A stretch of 64,000 bases of DNA from Micromussa lordhowensis (GCA_964020085.1 OZ026608.1:15748979-15812978), one strand, 5' to 3'. Positions 24,801 through 36,090 are shown, counted from the stretch's first letter. Numbers and translations: made by a program. The notes: generated by a model not told the origin, from the sequence alone.

Positions 24801-27800
24801 CCACCTCTCTACCGTGGCCAGCATAAAAATTCACTCTGACTGTTCCAATGCACAGTCACTTTAAATGTTTCATGAAACTTCCCTACATGAATGACAGCTC
24901 AGCTTTAATAACAACAGCCAGTTAATTGCACCCAAAGCTGACCACCAAAAAGATTGAAGTAGTTCTCCAAACTCAGTTTCTACACACACCTCAATCCATG
25001 GTTTTGCCAGTTCCACTTGGGCAGCTGGTACGGGGTCTGAATGCGGTAGAGTGACTTCCTCTGGCCCTAAAGGTGCTGCTACCCGTGGCAGTTCAGACCG
25101 TATACTGTGACTTGGAGATCTAACAAAACAAAATAGTTGAAAACAACTTGAATGTTATATTTTTTATTAGACTACAATTCTGCCTGGTTTTCTCATGGAC
25201 ACACTCTTAATTCTATTCAAGTTTTTGGGATACATCTGCAGGTACCGGAAAGCTTTGTATTTTGAGTCACTTGGGATTAGTCTTTATTTGGAGTTGTTTT
25301 GTTTCCTGTCTTTTATTTCTTTTGTTTTACGAAAGCTTACGTAATCTGTGCTCCGGTACCTGCAGAAAGATCCAGTTTTTGAGCTTCATAACAGCATTTA
25401 ACGAGTGTACAACCAATTACTCTCTTTGACTAAATGAAGAATGGTGTTTACACCTGTAGGAGTTCTCAGCTGTTCTTTATTATTTTAAATTACAGTGTAT
25501 CACATAAAGGCTAAACTTGTGTGCAAACCAAATTTTCTCATCTTGCTAAACTTTATTAAAGCTTCCATAGCATTAAGTTGCTAGCAATATTAATTTTTAT
25601 ACTGTAACTCCCCTTCCCCTCCCCTTCATGGGACACTAGGCCATCGCAGAGTTGCTCCCCAGCATTATGTAGTACCCATTTAGTGGAGCGTGGTGGCCTC
25701 ATGGTAAGTGCGCTCGACTCCAGAGCGAGCTCTCCGGGTTTGAGCCCTGGCCGGGGACATTGTGCTGTGTTCTTTGACAAGACACTTTACCCTCACGGTG
25801 CCTCTCTCCACCCAGGTGTATAAATGGGTACTGGCTAATTTAATGCTGGGGATAACCCTGCCATGGACTGGCATCTCATCCAGGGGGAGTAGAAATATTC
25901 TTAGTCGCTTCATGCTACTGAAACCGGGATAAGCTCCGGCCTGATGAGCCACTTGGCAACTCGTATGCAGACTTTACCTTTTACCCATTTATACACCATG
26001 AAGAAAAGAGGTACTCTGAGAGAGTAAAATTGGTCTTACCCAAGAACATTATGCAATAACCCTGGTCAAGGCTGAAACCTGGATGGTGCTTACAAAACCA
26101 TCAACGTAAGGTAATTCACACCTCTTATTTGGTAAAATCAGTTACTGATATTTTGAGTACAAGACGCTAACAATGGCACCAAAAAAGATTGCCCTTTTCT
26201 GTTATTCTGGCAGGAACTTCATAAATGCATCAAAAAAATTAGCCAAGCAGTATTTTTTCCAATATATTCTTTCAACCAAAGTACTGTACGCTTTGATAAT
26301 TTGACTAACTGCTGAAGATTGAATTAGCAACAATACCTTTCCTTCCCATATGCTTCTGATGACCAAACCTTCCGACACAATGGACAAAACAGTGCCTCTC
26401 GCTGTCTTTTGCATTCTGCAGCCCCTGTTAACAATATGACAAAATGAACAATACTTCTATTACTTGCAAATCAAATCAGAGCATACGTCACAGTTCCCTA
26501 AAAAGAAGTTAAGTTACACCAGGACAAAAACTAAGTGACATAGAAGAATAGAAAGAAAGCTAACTATAATAGTCAGATTGTAAGGTTTATTTGATTAATT
26601 GTGCAAAATCAAAGTCTCATTAAAACAGGGCATCTGACAGGATGCGGCGACGCGGATCCGCATAATTTGCTAACTTCCGCATCCTCCGCATAATCAGAGA
26701 ATTTTTCCGCATAAAACAGAAAAAATGTGCCATGTTAGCGATAAAGCAGCTGCCTCGCAGCCCTGGAAGTCAAACTTCTGAAGAAATTGATTATTTTAAA
26801 GCAGTTTTTCTCCTAAAAACAGCGACGAAAACATGCCCGTCCGTTCGTGACGAATTTTTAACCTCCAGGCGTTCCGACCTACTTAACGCAAAGAGCCTGG
26901 AAACTAGTTTCCAGTCCCTTTTTGGGAAAACCTGGTTACCAAGCTACGGACATTCTACTACGAACGCAACAACAAACTCTGCACGCAAAATGAGCTGAAA
27001 TGCTACAGAAAAACTGTGTAAATGAAAAAGTACTTGTCAAAAAAACCATAAAAAGATCAAACATATGTCAAAGTTGGCAAAAATGATGTGCATTCTATTA
27101 AAGAGCTTAAGACTGAACTGCTTTTCGTTTCACTGTTGTTGGCTAAGTTCGAAAGGCTTTATTATCAATTTTGTTAACTGTTGAAATTTCCGCATAATTC
27201 ATTACTTTTTCCGCATAATCGACAAATTTTTCCGCATTTTTCCCCTGAAAATTTCCGCATAATTTGTTATTTTTTTCCGCATCCTGTCAGATGCCCTGTT
27301 AAAAGATGTTTTCATCTGACTGTTGGTAGTAGCATCATCCTTAAATTCAGACACGCTTACATATTTCCATGCAATGCTGATGAAGTCTGTTGTTACATCC
27401 ATTTTGACAGCTTGTTAAGCTTTCACCTTCGACCATTTCCAGCAGGCATATGGGACAAACTTCTTCGTCCTCCCGTGCCAGGGGTAACAATCCTCCAAGG
27501 CCAGATGTGCTAGGCGTCGATGGTGGTGTGCTTCTCTGACCTCTTGACCGTGAACTTTTCAACTGGTCACTTGCATCTTTTTGCAAGCGTGATGTAACAC
27601 GAGCATGGAACTTGGAGAGTAAATTCTCAACCTTGAAAAAAATCCAGAGCAGAAAAAAGATGAATTAACATGAGAGTCCCTGGGAATAGGCATCTCTGCA
27701 TTATTGAAAAACAAATGCCTCATGCCTTGGCCAGCAGGAGAAGTCTTACCTCAAAGTTCTTCAATTTCAACGTCCATAACAGTGGATCATTTTCTTTCAG

Positions 27801-30003
27801 TTTGAAAACTCTTAACATCACAAAAAGAAGATGGACACAATGTGGTCTTGTACAAGTACAACTCTGAAAATAAGAAACAGTACTTGATTTTAGCCACTAC
27901 GCACGCTCTCATTGGTCGATAGGTGTGTTTAGATGGGGGTATTAACACTTACTTCATAAAAGCAATAGAGCACTTTTTCCATGTTTACATAGCCTCATCT
28001 AAACACTAGGTCTTGGGTTTGCTTAACTGTCTCGAATTCTCCCAACCCTCCGAGTGTTTAGATGAGGCTATGTAAACATGGAAAAAGTGCTCTATTGCTT
28101 GAAGACATTGGTTGGTTTCAGAGTGAATTTAATACACTCCCTTTCAAAAGGCTTGTGTTAATCTAATGGTTATTGAATGGATATACATGTATACCACTTA
28201 TTATTTTTACCTATATACAGAAAATACATTGAGGATTATTCAGCGTGCTACAAAAACTTACTATAATTATCATTAAAAAATAAATGTTCAAAATTCTGTT
28301 TAGAGAGCAAGAACACTGTGAGTGGTCAGTTTTTTAAGCCATACTCTACTGTACAGTTTACTGATTACTGAAAGGAGTATAATAGAAATTTGCGCACTCT
28401 CGTTGGTCGAGAATGGCGTCAAATTCTGCTATATTCACCCCCAACTAATTTTCAAAATGGCTGCCTTCTGCTCTGTGGATGTCTCTGAAGAAGAAATTAA
28501 TATAATGAAAGAAAATGCTATTCCGAGAAACACCAAACATGCCACATGTTCGGAGTGACACTGTTTAAAGGCTACATCTAGCTGTGAAAATTGTGCCAAA
28601 TATAACAAAGAAACCCTTGAAAATGTTGCTTATGTCGATATGCATGAGTAAATCAAATCAACTATTAAATTTTTGCAACACTTTATTTAGTTACTTTATT
28701 TATCTAACAGAACGGTTTCAACAACAAACCAAATTTACCACTGACTTTAAGAGAATTTCAACATCCTTTTTGGCTTTTTCTTAGAAGCAGAATGTTTTAA
28801 AATGTGCAAAAAACACTTGCTGTTTTGACCATGTGATGTATTAAACCATGTGATCTGTGCACATAGTTGTTCATTGACGCGTGACAATGACAAATAAAAT
28901 TAATGTTTCTTGGTCGATGCTTTGTTTAGGTGTTTCTATAATCACCCGAGTTATTATTGTGTTCTCGAGGAACGAGAGAACGCCTCCTAATTTTGTTTTG
29001 CAGGCGCCAGAAAGCGAGAATTTTTGGGCTGCAAATTGGCCGCCCCTGTAAGAATTTTCAGGGGTTTTGAGCCTCGTTTTCGTGTCCATCTGCTACGTCA
29101 TGCTTGTTCTGTTTTTGTTGTTTCTTTTGTGGTTTTCAACGTTTCTTTGAACAGGTTTTTCACTCTGATTGCATTCGACAAAAAAGATAATGCAGTCCCA
29201 ATGCAGACGGCATGAGATTTTTTGGCCGGGCGAAAACAAGTTACATCATCGCAAAGCATGTGTATACAAGACGATTTGTTCGCGATCGCTCATTTCTAGA
29301 AGTTTTGATTCTGGACTGTGCGAGGCCTGTTTGGTCACCATGTGAGATAACGTGCTGGGAGGGACGACCGTATTTTATTCTGTTCACGAACACCACTTTG
29401 CATCGCCTTGGCTCTGTGATGTTAACCGTGGGATCTAATAATTATTGCCAGTCGCACGGCGTTTGTCCGGGAGTTTGTTTACGACAAAACAAGGATAAAC
29501 AGAAACACGAGAGCAAATGTTACAGATGTTAGCTGATATTAGTGCTTCCAGCTTAGAATATTAGAAGTAACACAACTACAGTGTATCCTTTTTGAAAATT
29601 AGCCTTTATGCCTAAACATTATCAGTAAAAGTGAGAATGAGACGTGTTGATGGCATGGAATTGTGAGTTTACCGAAACTGGAGCCCTCATGCAACGTGTC
29701 AAGGAAATCAAAACCACAGAACATAGTGGACTTTGTCAGTATGTTACATGTCTGTAAAACTTCAGCCGTTCACATAAAGACAATGATTTCAGCAACAGAC
29801 AACTATTATCACAGGCGGGAACGCACTCCTAATCTTTGATTACTACTAGTACTAAAACAATATTATTCGCCTCAGGCTCATGAATATTGGCGAATATTCC
29901 CCTCAACTTTGTCTTGGGGAATATTTAACAATTATTCCACGAGTGTGCATTGGATATGAGATGATAGATAGCCAACAAGGTGCAAAGCGCCGAATTGGCT
30001 ATA

Positions 30004-30034
<31 letters not shown>

Positions 30035-32019
30035 AAATTGTTTTATTGAAAACGCCCCAACAATATAGCAAACTAAACTTAAAAAAGAACAAGAGGCCTA
30101 GAGGCCTTAACGCGGATGCTGTTTAGTGATCATTGTTGGTTTGTGTGCGAAGAGTGAGGCCCAGTTAATGAAATAAGTGAAAATGCTGAATGTTTTTTTG
30201 TAAAGGAAAGAGAAGCCTTAGTTGTCATGAGTGGTTTTCGATTGAGTTGAGTTGAGTTGAATCGTGAACAGTTAGAGAGTTCAGCTGAAAACTTTCATTA
30301 TGGACAGCGCATTAAAAGACGAGCAACATATCTTTTGAGGACTTTTATTCACATAATTATAAAGCCGCTCAAATTTAGCTTCGGACTATCTGCACAACCT
30401 CGGCCATTGAATTTTTGTGGCAAAAAGTCAGCTGGGCATTTTTTCTAGCTGAAGATTTCCGAGCCCCTCACAAGCAAGGAAAGCAAAGATTTGGCTTTTG
30501 TGACAGTTCGCTTTTCCTTTGTGCACGACCGTCACGACATAAACTTGCGGTCACACGAACTTAAAAAATCGGGAAAAGAAAACAAGTAAATACACGAGTG
30601 AAGGAAATTTTTCACATATAAGAAAGCTCCTGATGACCTGTTGATCTTAGCTTGATAGGAGTCACATAATGAGAAAAATTCAGAGATTTCCCTTTACGCG
30701 AATTAGGCCAGGCTTTACGCGTATAAATGTCAGAGAATTGTAAACAAACAATTTAATACCGTAAAGCCAGCAAATTCTTGGGATGAATATCTTGAAAATC
30801 TCATTTCAGTACAGCACTTATACTGGAAAAGAAACAACACCTTTTCGTTCAGAAATAGATAAAACGACCTCGAGCAAAAAACACGCTCTTCTTGCGAGAC
30901 AAAAGAAATCAAAATGCCAGTCATTTTCCGACCGCTATTTGCATAAGTATCCCCTGATTCGATCAGAACGCATGGATGCTCTCGAATCAAATATATTGTT
31001 TTCTATCATTCTGAACATTTTATTGCGAATTGTACCCCATGTTTTCTACGAGCCGTACAGTTCTCTCTCAGCTTGCTATGTATGGTACGGGGTTTTGCTC
31101 GTTCCTAAAAATAAGTGCTTGTTTCTTAACACGCCGCTGTCTGATCTGGAATTGTAAACAACACACATTTGGGACATTTGCTTGGGCGTTCGAAACGGAG
31201 CCGTTCAGGTTTAGGTCTTTCAAGTCGAAGCAATTCGTAAATAAATTAAGCTTGAGACAACGAAAACCAAGTATATAATAACCAAACAAGAGGCTATTTC
31301 GATGGTTCTTTATTAAATATGCACCTTCAAGATCAATTTCCTTAACACAAGCAGTCCACTAGTCTCCTTCGCAAGCACTTCGTCCAACGTGCACTACAAA
31401 AACAATTGAATATGTTGCGCTGTTCTAAAGGCGGCGAAATACGAGAAACAAAAACACGTATCTTGTATATCGCCGCTTTAAATGCGGCGACGATATATTC
31501 GATACAAAAACTGTTAACTTAGCTGATGTTTAATTTCGAGTTCTTCACAGTCTTCACCTTGCGCGATCAACTCGTTGTTTACGTAGGAGAGAGCGGCTCT
31601 ACTTTGAACAACAACTTTTGGCTTTGCTGCTCGTTCATTAAACTCACGACTTGTTGTGCATTAAATTTGCTCACATTTCACGGCAAGTTGAGGGTTTGTG
31701 CATCTCGTGAAGCAGTCTCGAAGCTCACCGCATGAAACCTTCCATATTGCGACAAATGCAAACTTGAATTCAGATGAAAAAACAACAGGAGCTCCCATTG
31801 GCTACAACGTACGTACAGCCAATCACAACTTGCGTTACAATTTGCGACTACCATGACGAAAAAAAAAGAAAAAAGAAATTTGTCCCAATTTATAACGCGG
31901 ATTGCTTTGCATCCGCGTAAAAATGCCTCAAAAAAATCATGTGACTGTACGCTTACCATATTCGTAGAGCATGGTATAATGGCTCATAGCCCATGATGGC
32001 TAAGCCAATGAAAACTCTC

Positions 32020-32053
<34 letters not shown>

Positions 32054-35000
32054 TCACCAATATTCACTTTAATTTTTTGCCCTTGGTGAATAATGAATAT
32101 GAATAATTAAGGTGGCTCACTAGTGAAAAAACTGACGACGATGACAAAAAATGCAGTTTTTTAAACATAAAAGATTTAAAGCCCTTGAACACTTGTAAAA
32201 AGTATTTTGGATCGATCTTGCTGAATTTACCTCTAGTTAAGTGCTAAATTTAAGGAAAGTACAGAGTGGTATAATTTTTTTTACGTAACAATGGCCATAG
32301 CAATGGTTGTTTACAGTAAGAACATGACCAAAAATATAGATTAATTTTAACATACATGTATATAAGCAATACTTTGTAGTGAGGCTGTAAAGAGACGAAC
32401 AACTCGATTGGTATAATTACTTGGGAAAAGCTTGGCTTGATTTACCATCACAGGCTCATTCATTTCCCTTATGAAAAAGAACATTTCCTACAATTGTGGA
32501 ACATTTTTAGAAATAGAACAACCATTACACCCCCTTCCCGGAGATCCAATTTGTACCCCTCCCTCGCAATGTTTGGCTTGTTAAATGCTGAATCAATCAT
32601 GTAAGAAACTTTAAGTACATTTTTCTCAAAGGTCTACTTTTGTACCTACTGACTTCACGCCAGCATTTCTACATTGGAAAGTATTGATGAGAAATTCCTG
32701 AAATTTGGGGTCATCAAAGACTAATAGTGTCATCATGTAATAAACTAAAAAATTCATAGCATTTTAAAGTCTGTCACGTGACACTAGGTAATTTGTTCAC
32801 TGGGTTTGGTGCAAAATAAGGTTATTTCCAAATAAGACCTGTAGAAAGCACAGAAAACAAGAATCAAATGCAAACATTTTAGTTTATTGCATAGAACCAA
32901 GCAGAAACTTACAAGATATGCTTGTTTTAAAATCAAATCTTGTTTTGTAAAAGAGCAGGAGCTGTTGGCGTCAATGCTTTAAAATCAAACCTCAAAGGGC
33001 TGTGGCTGGTTGCCATAGCAACCATTTTCAGGGAAACCTTCAAAATTTATTTTCTCTTCATGAGTGCAATCGAATGCAATTGACCTTTCTTTACCATATG
33101 TAAGCAAACGTTTTGGTCCCTTTTTGACTAGTGAGCCACCTTAACTAAATACACCCATACACTTTTTTTGACTGCTCAATAACGGAGCACAACATACTGA
33201 GAAATACCATGTTTATTTACCTGTGGTCCAATCATGACACGGAATTTATGATCTGGTGAGTCTCCACCAATAAGGAAAGAGTTAGGTCCTGACTGCTGTA
33301 AGAGGTAGAGTCTTGCCCGCATGGCTTTCTCTACTTTGCGTTTAAATTCATTGGACACTTCATAAACAGGCGATGAACTCCGTGGAAATGAGAATGATAC
33401 AGAATTGGAAGGTGAGTTGCCAGGTGTGCGTCGACGGCTTGGAGGAGATGGAGCCTTCACTGGCTGGAAAATGGAAATTTGGTGACAGTTAGTAATGAAA
33501 GAACTAGCCAAAACAACGATAGGCTACTGCAATTAGTTCTAACTTTTGATTGGCACGTAGACCAACATTGAAATTTGCCACTTCAGCAGAATACCAGGGC
33601 ATGGGGAAAACTAAGTAAAAAAAAATGTCAGGTTTTCTTTGTCTTCTTGGCAATTTTTCCTTATATCGACCAATCAGATTCGCTGATTGAAATTAATAAT
33701 TAAGATTTTACACCTTTAATTCATTTGGCCTGCCTAGTCAGTCAAATCTGGTCAAGCATTCCTTGCAACATGAAATATTGAATGAAAAATGTTTCAATAA
33801 AAAATATAAATTTCACCTTCCACAAACTACATGTAGGAAGTAACCTAAAGTACAGTAAAATCAAACTGTCAAAAATAGAAGTTAAAAATTATTTCATTTA
33901 TAAAAATCTACAACTTAGAATCAACTTTATACAATGTTAAGAATGGGGAATCGTAAAAAAAAAAACGAAGTTAAAAGCCCTACTCACTGACCATTGATCC
34001 AAGCAGAACAGCTTGGGACCTGGCACTAGTACTAGCAGATGTTCCAGGTGAAGGAGGCCGGGCTACCTAGGGTTGAAAAACACAAACAGTAAATTAACTA
34101 CAGTTCAAAAACTCATTAATAATTCATAAGCACATGAGCCTATCAGAGACGTGAAATTGATCACGTGCATGAACCTTTATACCTGGTAAAAATGAGAACG
34201 ACTACCATGATCTTTATATAAAGATCACACGTAATCTTTATATAAAGATCTCTGTGTGATTTTTATATAAAGATCTCAATCAATTGTTCTCAATGCACGC
34301 GTTTTCTCGGGTTTTCGAAGCCGCAGAAGAATTCACATGCACATGTTTTCTCGGGTTTTTGAAACAATAGAAAAATTCGCAGGTAGGTGTTATTGCGGAT
34401 TTATGAAGCTATTTTTGAAGCTGTTCAAAACACTCGCAGCACGTGTTTTATCGGGTTTAAAAACACTGCTGCTCGTGTTTTAAACAGTACTTGAAACTTT
34501 GTATGAAACTGCGCTAATCGCATTTAACAAGCTAGAATTTTTAGAGTTACATAAATTATAACTGAAAATAAAGGGTACTGGTGTTTTGGCTGTCTTCATT
34601 TTTGCAGTCCTGGTCAAAAAAGTGAGTAATAAACATTCTATTTGTGGGAAATTTTGCCCCTTAGAAACTAAAATTTCCCTTCTACAGGAACATTTACTGT
34701 AATCATTATCATAACTTGTTGCTACACTATTTTGATGCCTCATTTAATTAAAAAAAATGAAAATGTTACCACAGTCATCATTCAATTCACTGCACAAGAA
34801 TTGCAAAACACAGTTTTCAATTTCCTCACAATTCCATAGATTTAAGATGTAAATAAACAGGCATAGGTTCAACAAGAGAAAAATAACAGGCTACAATTTG
34901 TTGCAATGTAACTATCTGGAGTTCATTGGCTTTCAATTCACTGGGGATTCAGATTTCTTCTTTGTAATGCTGAACATAATTTCCACCTTGTGTATGAATA

Positions 35001-36090
35001 TTATTACATCTTATGGTTTCCTCAAAAAACAAGTTTTATAATTGACAATTTAATTACATTTTTAAGGAATTTATTCGAAGAATAAACTTTAAAAAAATCG
35101 CGGATCACATGTCAGTTTATCATTTTAATTATTAACTGGATGTATAATTTGAATATAAACAACATTCCTCGTGGAAAAACAAAGTTCGAACTAAAATAAA
35201 TGTTTCACATTTGTCAAGAAAATAATGCAACATTTTGATACGTTTTGCTTCAAGTTATTTTTAAGAGATAAAAATAGAAATGACATTCTGATCTTGAAAT
35301 GCTAATACACTTGCCTGTGTTGTGGGTAAATTTGAAATATGTAAACTGAATCTGTACATTTAGGTATATATATGCAAGAAATTGAACCGCGAATCATATT
35401 TCTGTTACAATCATTCTCGAAAAATCGATATTGGCAAATGTAACACTTATCCATATGTTCTCCATTAATAATCGTTTGCTAAGAATATTAACACTTTTTT
35501 GGAACTCACCGGACACGCCAAACTAACACCAAAACATCAACACAGATAATGTACTAGGTACTTTGAATCGTAAGGAGCACGCCACAGAAAATATAATTTT
35601 CTGTGCAAGAAAATTGCGAAACAATCAATTTTACAGCAATTAGTTGAGTATAAAATGGTCTACTTCCGTTCAAGTGAACAAAAATTCAGGTAAAAATGGC
35701 AATATTCAAGCTGACTGAAGACGCATGGCCGCAACCTGTTACTAGATAATCACTTACCATCGGTTGTGTTTTTCTCTTCATTGCTGGATCTTTATCTTTC
35801 TTCCACGTTGGCATAGTTTTCAGCTTCTCTCTCAGCAGCGCTTGTTCCTCCAAAATTGACCTGATGAAGAAGGAAGCAGTATATTTCAAACGCCAATCGG
35901 TTATTTGAAAACAAACTCGTTCGAGCATGAAGGAGATCGGTTGTGCACATTTCAAAACTCACTTCGTCGACTCCGTTATTTTTGCTGCTGTAGGTTTCTT
36001 CTCTTCTTCAGTCTTCTGCATCTCTTTCCCCTGTTTCCCTGCTTTCTTCCACTGTGGAAGAGCTGCGTCTGTTGGGCTCTGAGACGCCAT
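12897..36090 (-). CDS. MAP3K1: Mitogen-activated protein kinase kinase kinase 1 (MEKK1-type)
   Basis: There are seventeen minus-strand exons: 35963-36090, 35758-35860, 33992-34066, 33221-33463, 27750-27863, 27361-27631, 26337-26424, 24990-25119, 23973-24176, 22958-23079, 20919-21927, 19404-19547, 18623-18785, 16962-17093, 15893-16035, 14931-15062 and 12897-13043. They join in frame to 1115 residues and a TAG stop (human MAP3K1 is about 1500). Residues 145-194 hold a SWIM zinc finger (C185-x-C187, then C192-x-H194). Residues 280-328 hold a RING-type finger (C280-x2-C283 to C325-x2-C328). Residues about 380-760 are helical/ARM-like, then a Ser-rich linker. Residues 845-1115 are the kinase: glycine loop GTGAYS, K876, HRDIK with D973, DFG at 992-994, and APE at 1021-1023. 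The family activates JNK/p38 through MKK4/7, and the RING gives E3 ligase activity; these are known for homologues, not shown here. An upstream in-frame ATG at 36213 is possible, but the start at 36090 fits better. Confidence 0.95.
13265..13550. mobile_element. MITE-like element, 'CGGAGAAATTTGAAAACG' family
   Basis: It carries GGAGAAATTTAAAAACG at the left and AAACTGCTCCGACGTAGTGT at the right in inverse orientation. The shared interior includes CCGTCCACACTAATCCGTC and CTTTTCGAAAGC. The same ordered blocks occur at 41670-42660 and 44280-44620. It lies just upstream of the last exon of MAP3K1, in its last intron. No coding sequence is seen. Confidence 0.6.
14382..14764. mobile_element. MITE with CTAGGGTCAAACGCCG termini
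   Basis: The left CTAGGGTCAAACGCCG and right CGGCGTTTGACCCTGG ends are inverted and about 380 bp apart. Diverged internal GTTTGAGTCAAACGTCG and GGGTCAAACGCCGAACTTC segments repeat the motif. It lies in the last MAP3K1 intron. A short palindrome (TTTAGCGGGCC...GGCCCGCTAAA, about 14770-14806) follows it. Confidence 0.75.
15262..15412. repeat. Dispersed repeat, inverted partner of 10330-10497
   Basis: Reading in reverse complement gives the same block order as at 10330-10497, including AAATTGAAGGAAACCTGAAA and CACGTACAAAATT. It lies in the MAP3K1 intron between exons 15 and 16 (counted from the 5' end). Confidence 0.7.
15566..15788. mobile_element. Short TIR element (MITE)
   Basis: The ends AGGGAGCTTAAGCACGCGCG and CGCGCGTGCTTAAGCTCCCT are perfect 20-bp inverted repeats. 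Pairing extends inward through ACGCGGACGG and AACCGGAAG. The element is 223 bp long, has no coding capacity, and is intronic in MAP3K1. Confidence 0.85.
16633..16935 (+). mobile_element. tRNA-headed SINE, full-length copy
   Basis: The head GGTGGCCTCAGGGTTAGCGC (A box) and GGTTAGAGCCC (decayed B box) are followed by the family body CAGTGCCTCTCTC, GTATAAATGGGTAC and the terminal TTTACCTTTACC. It is inserted in the intron between MAP3K1 exons 14 and 15. No clear target-site duplication was found. Confidence 0.8.
17137..17568. mobile_element. Foldback element, AAAGTGCACC termini
   Basis: The outer ends AAAGTGCACCTAACCCCAAA and TTTGGGGTTAGGTGCACTTT are inverted. Pairing runs inward in blocks (CTTTGCACCTGTT, GTTCACGACCGAGTCAGAAG, CCACTCCCC, TTTGACGTCA) to a loop near 17335. 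It is about 430 bp with no coding sequence. It shares the AAAGTGC terminus and foldback design with 48008-48573. Confidence 0.8.
18231..18493. mobile_element. MITE, CAATTGA-termini family, copy 3
   Basis: It begins AGCAGTTTTCAATTGAGAG and ends CTCAAATGAAATTCGCT, with the shared core GACGCAAAGCGCGGGAAAAC. It sits about 130 bp from MAP3K1 exon 13 (18623-18785), within the intron. Confidence 0.7.
19691..19720. repeat. (GACA)n microsatellite
   Basis: About seven GACA/GATA units run in tandem, in the intron just upstream of MAP3K1 kinase exon 12. Confidence 0.9.
19775..20738 (-). mobile_element. hAT-like non-autonomous element with a zinc-finger fragment
   Basis: The ends CATGGTTCATAC and CCGTGCGAACCATG are inverted. 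Both subterminal regions are built of AAGGACTTTTCAAGGAC repeats, and TTTGA flanks both ends. A minus-strand open frame at 20073-20444 encodes [18 protein letters not shown], then CHWC and a distal H-x4-H (SHSRSEKH). This resembles the BED/TTF-type zinc finger found at the N terminus of hAT transposases. The catalytic part is missing, so this is a relic. It is intronic in MAP3K1. Confidence 0.6.
22099..22767. repeat. Outer foldback element enclosing a second MITE
   Basis: The left TATGTTGCAAGTCAAAATGA and right TCATTTTGACCTGCAACATA ends are inverted. Near the left end a smaller palindrome (about 22142-22202, CCTAATTATTC / GAATAATTAGG) is present. The element at 22234-22735 lies inside, so this is a nested insertion. 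Confidence 0.7.
22234..22735. mobile_element. PIF/Harbinger-like MITE with a TTA duplication
   Basis: The termini GGGCCTCTTCATATGAGCTC and GGCTCATATGAAGAGGCCC are inverted repeats that continue through GGTCAACCGGGCTGGCTC. A TTA trinucleotide flanks both sides (22231-22233 and 22736-22738). GG-rich ends with a 3-bp TTA/TAA duplication are typical of PIF/Harbinger elements. No transposase is encoded. Confidence 0.75.
23223..23570 (-). mobile_element. tRNA-family SINE body with a small insertion
   Basis: The minus-strand SINE 3' part (GGAGCTTATTCCGG to GAGAGTAAAGTG) breaks at about 23392. It resumes with TCTTGCCCAAGAACA near 23551. The intervening roughly 155 bp starts and ends with GTGTACCGGTACAC palindromes, which suggests a small inserted element. 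The tRNA-like head is absent. Confidence 0.65.
25561..26085 (-). mobile_element. tRNA-family SINE split by another SINE
   Basis: Decayed minus-strand SINE sequence runs to TACCCATTTA at 25673-25682. It continues from a second TACCCATTTA at 25982-25991 into GAGAGAGTAAAATTGGTCTT. The two halves are parted by the plus-strand copy at 25683-25981. Confidence 0.75.
25683..25981 (+). mobile_element. tRNA-headed SINE with a 10-bp target-site duplication
   Basis: This is a full-length copy: head GTGGAGCGTGGTGGCCTCAT, B box GGGTTTGAGCCC, tail CTTTACCTTT. It is flanked by direct repeats TACCCATTTA (25673-25682 and 25982-25991) cut from the older SINE it landed in. This is direct evidence of retrotransposition by target-primed integration. 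Confidence 0.85.
26626..27298. mobile_element. CAGGG-ended TIR element with TTAAAA duplication
   Basis: The ends CAGGGCATCTGACAGGATGC and GCATCCTGTCAGATGCCCTG are inverted repeats. TTAAAA flanks both sides (26620-26625, 27299-27304). Repeated TTTCCGCATAAT tracts lie subterminally on both sides. The 673-bp element encodes no transposase. It sits just 3' of MAP3K1 exon 6, in the intron that divides the RING finger. Confidence 0.85.
27961..28099. repeat. Perfect 47-bp inverted repeat with a 45-bp spacer
   Basis: Bases 27961-28007 (start AGCAATAGAGCACTTTTTCC) and 28053-28099 are exact reverse complements. It lies in a MAP3K1 intron and has no coding sequence. Confidence 0.9.
28458..28620 (+). 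pseudogene. Possible Crypton/tyrosine-recombinase-type fragment
   Basis: An open stretch reads [20 protein letters not shown] and then [12 protein letters not shown] stop follows at about 28556, and a one-base shift restores GVTLFKA. The NTK-x-AT pattern followed by V-x-LF-x-x resembles the N-terminal SAM-like part of the DUF3504/Crypton-derived proteins common in cnidarians. The rest of the protein is not visible. This is a weak call from a short motif. Confidence 0.35.
28870..31960. other. MAP3K1 intron DNA, repeat-rich
   Basis: No exon was found. It holds a hairpin at about 29945-30021 (TTGGATATGAGATGAT pairing with ATCATCTCATATCCAA). GCGGATGCTG (about 30111) and GCATCCGCGT (about 31908) could be the far ends of a roughly 1.8-kb element, but its limits could not be set. 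Open frames here show no recognisable protein. Confidence 0.35.
32111..33140. mobile_element. TTAA-flanked TIR element
   Basis: The termini GGTGGCTCACTAGTGAAAAA and TTTTTGACTAGTGAGCCACC are inverted with one mismatch. TTAA flanks both sides (32107-32110, 33141-33144). TTAA duplications are the mark of piggyBac and Kolobok superfamilies. The 1030-bp element has no transposase frame. It ends only about 80 bp from MAP3K1 exon 4, on the downstream side for that gene. Confidence 0.8.
34209..34275. repeat. Three tandem ATCTTTATATAAAGAT palindromes
   Basis: GATCTTTATATAAAGATC (34209-34226), ATCTTTATATAAAGAT (about 34234-34249) and ATTTTTATATAAAGAT (about 34259-34274) are spaced evenly, about 25 bp apart. 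It is intronic in MAP3K1. Each unit contains TATATAAA, a TATA-like core. Confidence 0.75.

Noticed and set aside
27181..27513. Plus-strand 110-codon frame
   Set aside because: It is antisense to MAP3K1 exon 6 and the CAGGG-ended element; its Phe/His/Pro-rich content comes from the TTTCCGCATAAT repeats.
31030..31290. Overlapping frames at about 31.0-31.3 kb as a gene
   Set aside because: They are short, unsupported by splice context, and lie in a large MAP3K1 intron with no protein similarity seen.
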